Below, in pieces: positions 53,633 through 53,694 of a DNA stretch of 53,694 nucleotides. Positions within the stretch are counted from its first letter, which is position 1, and each line of letters begins with the position of its first letter. The notes below the pieces were generated by a model, which saw nothing but the letters and a program-made list of their open reading frames with translations, was not told where the DNA came from and made no database searches. The position numbers were made by a program, and so were the translations under genes. The DNA comes from Chara braunii (taxonomy: Eukaryota; Streptophyta; Charophyceae; Charales; Characeae), in contig BFEA01000050.1 in the NCBI GenBank assembly GCA_003427395.1, positions 4,388,156 through 4,441,849 of the forward strand, given 5' to 3'.

Positions 53633-53694
<62 letters not shown>
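53633..53694. repeat. (GT)n microsatellite at the window edge
   Basis: GT run truncated by the end of the window. Confidence 0.9.

Overview
This window looks like repeat-rich nuclear DNA of a plant or streptophyte alga. Evidence: plant-type L1 (LINE) retrotransposons whose ORF1 carries a CCHC knuckle, plant-style (nucellin-like) A1 aspartic-protease folds, a U2 snRNA-derived pseudogene, hAT- and Harbinger-like MITEs, long CT/CA microsatellites and short assembly gaps (N runs). A charophyte such as Chara is my guess, not a demonstrated assignment. I see no bacterial, organellar or CRISPR features.

Layout. 1-1550: minisatellites. 1907-3778 (-): gene 1, a secreted aspartic-protease-like protein with Ser-rich tracts. 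3.8-5.7 kb and 13.7-16.2 kb: MITE-like inverted repeats. Between them lies LINE A (5730-13652), a complete insertion with a 12-bp target-site duplication, nested inside an older inverted-repeat element. 16.2-25.3 kb: LINE B, full-length but heavily decayed and itself interrupted by a 1.47-kb repeat insertion. 26.6-29.67 kb: LINE C, cut off inside its endonuclease and joined directly to a Ty3/gypsy integrase C-terminus (29668-30333). A novel 3' ORF (30330-32075) and an LTR-like region follow. 32.4-35.2 kb and 43.4-45.8 kb: two diverged copies of an LTR-like leader plus an unidentified ORF. 35.18-35.81 kb: a 5'-truncated LINE tail (LINE D). 36082-38448 (+): gene 2, a paralogue of gene 1 in opposite orientation. 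41.25-41.41 kb (-): a poly(A)-tailed U2 snRNA pseudogene. 42175-42653: a hAT-like MITE. 46.5-50.9 kb: a Penelope-like retroelement with its GIY-YIG endonuclease N-terminal to the reverse transcriptase (permuted order) and a coiled-coil ORF upstream. 51986-52441: a Harbinger-like MITE. 53.3 kb to the end: GT microsatellites.

The likely host genes are the two aspartic-protease paralogues. Both have lost the first catalytic Asp and gene 2 has also lost the second, so they are probably non-enzymatic. The rest is layers of mobile DNA. LINEs A, B and C share an architecture: a DUF4283-like ORF1 with a CCHC knuckle and a conserved extra C-terminal domain, then a +1-frame ORF2 whose ATG overlaps the ORF1 stop (8, 8 and 17 nt). 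LINEs A, B and D share a 3' UTR ending in poly(A). The strongest candidates for new biology are the permuted Penelope element, the conserved ORF1/ORF2 overlap, the ATGA-coupled 3' ORF after the gypsy integrase, and the paired pseudo-proteases.
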